From contig JAQUZE010000001.1 in NCBI GenBank assembly GCA_028691515.1, positions 107,347-171,346 on the forward strand: a stretch of DNA of 64,000 nt. Reading direction: 5' to 3'. Within the stretch, counting starts at the first letter, position 1; each line of letters opens with the position of its first letter. The translations under genes were made by a program, and so were the position numbers. The notes under the pieces were generated by a model that saw nothing but the letters and a program-made list of their open reading frames with translations, did not search any database and was not told where the DNA came from. Positions 61,040 to 64,000 of this stretch are shown here, one piece after another. The stretch comes from Bacilli bacterium. GTDB taxonomy: Bacteria; Bacillota_I; Bacilli_A; ML615J-28; CAG-698.

Positions 61040-62038
61040 ATGAACGAAGTAAAAGATAAAGCTTTACAAGATGCGTTTAAACAAATTGAAAAACAGTATG
61101 GAAAAGGATCAATTATGAAGATGGGGGAGAAAGTATATGATAATTTAGATGTAGTTTCTTCTGGTTCTTTAAAATTAGATATGGCTATGGGTGTTGGTGG
61201 ATATCCTCGGGGGAGAATTATTGAAATATATGGTCCAGAAAGTAGTGGAAAAACAACATTTGCACTCCATGCAATTGCTGAAGCACAAAAGACTGGAGGT
61301 TATGCAGCATTTATAGATGCAGAGCATGCACTTGATCCAAGATATGCAAAAGCTTTGGGTGTTGATGTAGACAATTTAATTTTATCTCAACCTGATACTG
61401 GTGAACAAGCTTTAGAAATTGCTGAGTATTTAATTAGAAGTAATGCTATTGATATTGTTGTTATAGATTCTGTTGCCGCGCTTGTTCCTAAAGTAGAAAT
61501 TGATGGAGATATGGGAGCTACGCATATCGGTATGCAAGCAAGACTTATGAGCCAAGCAATGCGAAAGTTAAGTGGTGCTATTAGTAAAAGTAAAACAATT
61601 GCTATCTTTATTAATCAAATTAGAGAGAAAGTTGGCGTTATGTTTGGAAGTCCTGAAACCACATCTGGAGGCAGAGCTTTAAAGTTTTACGCAACAATAC
61701 GTTTAGATATTAGAAGAATTGAACAAATAAAAAAAGGTGTTGACATTGTTGGCAACTTAACAAGAGTTAAAGTAGTGAAAAATAAGGTTGCTCCACCATT
61801 TAAGTTTTGTGAAGTAGATTTAATATATGGACTTGGTGTATCTAGAGAAAGTGAAATTATTGATTTAGGTGTAGAAAAAGATATTATTCAAAAATCTGGT
61901 TCTTGGTATGCATATAATGAGGAAAAAATTGGCCAAGGGAAAGAGAATGTTAGAAATTATTTGAATGAAAATCCAAATCTTATGAAAGAAATAGTTGAAA
62001 AAATATACATTGCTTATGGTTTAAAAAAAGAAAATTAA
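61040..62038 (+). CDS. recA: Recombinase RecA
   Basis: Forms the filament on single-stranded DNA for homologous recombination and SOS induction. The 332 residues include [19 protein letters not shown], Walker [10 protein letters not shown], Walker [14 protein letters not shown], the L2 loop with [13 protein letters not shown] and the C-terminal domain. No intein. AAGGAG before the ATG. Probably co-transcribed with pgsA. I saw no LexA or DinR box in the short region upstream. Confidence 0.98.
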   Translation: MNEVKDKALQDAFKQIEKQYGKGSIMKMGEKVYDNLDVVSSGSLKLDMAMGVGGYPRGRIIEIYGPESSGKTTFALHAIAEAQKTGGYAAFIDAEHALDPRYAKALGVDVDNLILSQPDTGEQALEIAEYLIRSNAIDIVVIDSVAALVPKVEIDGDMGATHIGMQARLMSQAMRKLSGAISKSKTIAIFINQIREKVGVMFGSPETTSGGRALKFYATIRLDIRRIEQIKKGVDIVGNLTRVKVVKNKVAPPFKFCEVDLIYGLGVSRESEIIDLGVEKDIIQKSGSWYAYNEEKIGQGKENVRNYLNENPNLMKEIVEKIYIAYGLKKEN

Positions 62039-62049
62039 TATTAAATTGT

Positions 62050-62100
62050 AAAGTGTTAATAAACACATAATTATTTTATGTATTTATTAATACTTTTTTT
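62050..62100 (+). terminator. Terminator after recA
   Basis: A long imperfect stem of about 21 pairs (62050-62070 with 62076-62096, one G-T pair and one mismatch) followed by T7. Confidence 0.75.
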
Positions 62101-62148
62101 ATTTTCTTTTTGTTTATTTTTATAAAATAAATATAGATAACTAAATAA

Positions 62149-62177
62149 TTGACTAATAAGGAAAAGTATAGTATAAT
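62149..62177 (+). promoter_or_regulatory. Sigma-A promoter for rny
   Basis: TTGACT at 62149 and TATAAT at 62172 with a 17-base spacer. The leader of about 60 bases ends in GGAGGAG before the ATG at 62243. Confidence 0.85.
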
Positions 62178-62242
62178 TTAGTTTAGAAATGATTATTATA
62201 ATTTAAATAATATAGATCTAATAAAAACAAATGGAGGAGAAA

Positions 62243-63859
62243 ATGAACTTAGGAAGTTTCCTTGCACTTGATGCAGGGGTTATTATTCTTATTGTTCTAG
62301 GCTCCATTTTGCTATTGGGCGGAGGATTGGTAATCGGTGTATTTATTATTCGCTCCAGATTAATTAAAGCCGGTAAATCTGCTGAGAGCATCATTGAAGA
62401 AGCAAAAAAAGTTTCTGATGAACAAAGAAAGATGATGGTACTTGAGGCAAAACAAGAAATTCATCGTTTAAAACAAGAATTTGATAAAGAAACTCGTCAA
62501 TTAAAACAAGAGACCGAAAAAGAAATTAAGGAGAGAAAACAGACAATTAATGAAATGGAAAACAAGCTCAACCAACGTGAAGAGCGTTTTGAGCGCCGTT
62601 TTGATAATTTGAATCATCGTGAAGAATCTTTAATTCAAAAGGAATTAAAAATTGAACAAACTAAAACAAATCTTGAAAAACAAACTAGCAAGATGGAAGA
62701 AATTATTCAGGAACAAAATCAAAGATTACTAGAAATTTCTGGATTAAGTGTAGAACAAGCAAAAAAAATTATTATTGAACGTGTTGAAGATGATATGACA
62801 ACGGAGATATCGAATATCATTAGAGAAGGTGAAGAAAAAGCAAAATCAGAAGTTGATAAAAAAGCTAATGAATTATTAGCTACAGTTATTCAAAGTTATG
62901 CAAGCGATGTTGTTGCAGAAAAAACAGTTTCGGTGGTTGTACTTCCGAATGATGAAATGAAAGGTAGAATTATTGGACGTGAGGGTAGAAATATAAGAGC
63001 TATTGAAGCTTCTACAGGTGTTGATTTAATAATTGATGATACACCAGAAGCGGTAGTTGTTTCATGTTTTGATCCAATAAGAAGAGAAATAGCTAGAAGA
63101 ACATTAGAAGCTCTTGTATCTGATGGAAGAATACAACCAACAAGGGTTGAAGAATTAGTTCTTAAATTTCAAAAAGAAATGGAAAGTGAATTAAGAGAAG
63201 CTGGAGAAAAAGCAGTATTTGAAACTGGAATTGGCAAAGTTCACCCAGAACTTATCAAGATTTTAGGAAGATTAAAATTTCGAACAAGTTATGGGCAAAA
63301 TGCTTTAGCACATTCAATTGAAGTTGCTTTCTTATCTGGAAAATTAGCAGTAGAAATTGGAGAAGATGAAATTCTAGCAAGAAGAGCTGGCTTGCTTCAT
63401 GATATAGGTAAAGCTATTGATGCCGAAATGGAAGGTAGTCACATTGATATTGGCATTCAAATTGCTACAAGATATAGAGAGAAGCCAGAAGTTTTAGATG
63501 CTATAGCTTCTCATCATGGTGATCAAGAAGCTAAAACGATTATTGCTCAATTAGTTGCTGCTGCAGATACTTTATCTGCTGCAAGACCGGGAGCTAGAAG
63601 AGAATCATTAGAAACATATATAAAAAGACTTACACAACTTGAAGAATTATGTAATGAATTTAAGGGAGTTGACAAAACTTATGCATTACAAGCAGGAAGA
63701 GAAATTAGAGTGCTTGTAAAACCTGAAGAAATTAATGATGCTCAATCTTATAAATTAGCAAGAGATATAAAAACTAAAATAGAAAATTCACTTACTTATC
63801 CAGGTACTATTAAAGTAACAATTATTAGAGAAACAAGGGTAAGTGAAGTTGCAAAATAA
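62243..63859 (+). CDS. rny: Ribonuclease Y
   Basis: Membrane-bound endoribonuclease that begins the decay of most mRNAs in Bacillota. The 538 residues show a membrane helix (about 12-36), a long coiled coil (about 45-210, rich in Glu, Lys, Gln), a KH RNA-binding domain with [15 protein letters not shown], and an HD domain with HSIEVAFL and [10 protein letters not shown] and a C-terminal [11 protein letters not shown] segment. The ATG at 62243 is used since GGAGGAG lies eight bases before it; an ATG at 62231 overlaps that site. It neighbours ymdB as in Bacillus. Confidence 0.97.
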   Translation: MNLGSFLALDAGVIILIVLGSILLLGGGLVIGVFIIRSRLIKAGKSAESIIEEAKKVSDEQRKMMVLEAKQEIHRLKQEFDKETRQLKQETEKEIKERKQTINEMENKLNQREERFERRFDNLNHREESLIQKELKIEQTKTNLEKQTSKMEEIIQEQNQRLLEISGLSVEQAKKIIIERVEDDMTTEISNIIREGEEKAKSEVDKKANELLATVIQSYASDVVAEKTVSVVVLPNDEMKGRIIGREGRNIRAIEASTGVDLIIDDTPEAVVVSCFDPIRREIARRTLEALVSDGRIQPTRVEELVLKFQKEMESELREAGEKAVFETGIGKVHPELIKILGRLKFRTSYGQNALAHSIEVAFLSGKLAVEIGEDEILARRAGLLHDIGKAIDAEMEGSHIDIGIQIATRYREKPEVLDAIASHHGDQEAKTIIAQLVAAADTLSAARPGARRESLETYIKRLTQLEELCNEFKGVDKTYALQAGREIRVLVKPEEINDAQSYKLARDIKTKIENSLTYPGTIKVTIIRETRVSEVAK

Positions 63860-63860
63860 A

Positions 63861-63894
63861 AAAGAGTTTTAAGAGTTTAAAAACTCTTTTTTTT
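63861..63894 (+). terminator. Terminator after rny
   Basis: AAAGAGTTTT pairs with AAAACTCTTT, with an alternative inner pairing of AAGAGTTT; T8 follows. Confidence 0.75.
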
Positions 63895-63895
63895 A

Positions 63896-63904
63896 TGCTA
63901 TAAT
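63896..63904 (+). promoter_or_regulatory. Extended -10 promoter for ymdB
   Basis: TGCTATAAT directly after the rny terminator, about 25 bases before the ymdB start; no -35. Confidence 0.4.
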
Positions 63905-63929
63905 TAGGTAACTAGAAACGGAGAAAGAT

Positions 63930-64000
63930 ATGAAAATTCTTATTGTTGGAGATATTTTTTCTAAAATGGGAAGAGAATCTTTTGAAAGGAATTTAAAAAA
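63930..64000 (+). CDS. ymdB: YmdB-like metallophosphoesterase (3' end outside window)
   Basis: Only the first 23 codons are in the window: MKILIVGDIFSKMGRESFER. The start with VGD, the first metal-binding Asp of the calcineurin-like phosphoesterase fold, and GRE matches the YmdB family (TIGR00282), a 2',3'-cyclic nucleotide phosphodiesterase reported to interact with RNase Y. The position directly downstream of rny supports this. GGAG precedes the ATG by seven bases. Confidence 0.8.
   Translation, partial: MKILIVGDIFSKMGRESFERNLK

Noticed and set aside
1-64000. Use of genetic code 4 (TGA as tryptophan)
   Set aside because: TGA ends several conserved genes exactly at family length (ispH, ntpF, walJ), and tryptophans are TGG throughout.

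Overview
The window is very AT-rich, densely packed chromosomal DNA from a low-GC Bacillota (Firmicutes) relative. TGA is a real stop codon (for example the ATGATG overlap at 45589 and the ends of ispH and ntpF) and tryptophan is TGG, so this is genetic code 11, not the Mycoplasma/Spiroplasma code. Gene order in many blocks follows Bacillus (rpsF-ssb-rpsR, gdpP-rplI-dnaB, prfA-prmC-tsaC-upp, yhaM-prsA, walJ-rlmH, mnmA-recD2, comEA-comEC-holA-rpsT, pgsA-recA-rny-ymdB), but the intergenic genes found there in Bacillus (spoIIR, murA, cinA) are missing. I infer a streamlined lineage of the Bacilli near Acholeplasmatales, Izemoplasmatales, RF39 or Erysipelotrichales; the window alone does not decide which. 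No rRNA, tRNA, CRISPR, insertion sequence or prophage was seen, and no gap longer than 300 bases lacks a gene.

Layout. 1-12351: the 3' part of pheT, ispH (minus strand), an aldose-epimerase-like gene, efp, coaX, a membrane-anchored EIIB-like protein coupled to transketolase, then a run of peptidases and housekeeping genes (pepV, trmB, an M42 peptidase, a DUF84 NTPase, a DJ-1 protein). 12379-24413: a CtpE-like P-type ATPase, the rpsF-ssb-rpsR operon, a gdpP gene fused in frame to ribosomal protein L9, dnaB, prfA, an AAC(6')-like acetyltransferase, prmC, an unknown membrane protein, tsaC and luxS. 24486-34341: upp, then a nine-gene V-type ATPase operon in ntpFIKECGABD order, a PduO-like gene and a DUF1146 gene. 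In Bacillus the F-type ATPase sits between upp and the DUF1146 gene ywzB, so here a V-type enzyme occupies the F-type locus. 34369-36528 (minus): yigZ followed by an ABC transporter whose ATPase has lost essentially all catalytic motifs.

36662-44706: a CCA-transferase-family protein with an altered active site, yhaM, and two tandem ~860-residue PrsA/parvulin-like surface proteins, each with its own promoter and terminator. 44816-51438: walJ, rlmH, uvrB, mnmA, recD2. 51692-54328 (minus): a large lipoprotein with five to six Ig-like repeats and a C-terminal zinc N-acetylmuramoyl-L-alanine amidase. 54456-64000: comEA, comEC, an unknown membrane protein, holA, rpsT (minus), a BaiN/YhiN-like flavoprotein, pgsA, recA, rny and the start of ymdB.

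Themes. Energy conversion appears to depend on a V-type ATPase whose rotor keeps all five Na+ ligands known from Enterococcus hirae NtpK. RNA turnover (RNase Y, YhaM), c-di-AMP degradation (GdpP), DNA uptake (ComEA/EC), AI-2 synthesis (LuxS) and MEP-pathway isoprenoid synthesis (IspH) are present. Several proteins look like catalytically altered relatives of known enzymes (EIIB without its cysteine, ABC ATPase without its motifs, CCA transferase with G-E for G-G and E-x-D for D-x-D, PduO with a weakened P-loop). Together with the GdpP-L9 fusion and the V-for-F ATPase swap, these are the most notable things in the window.
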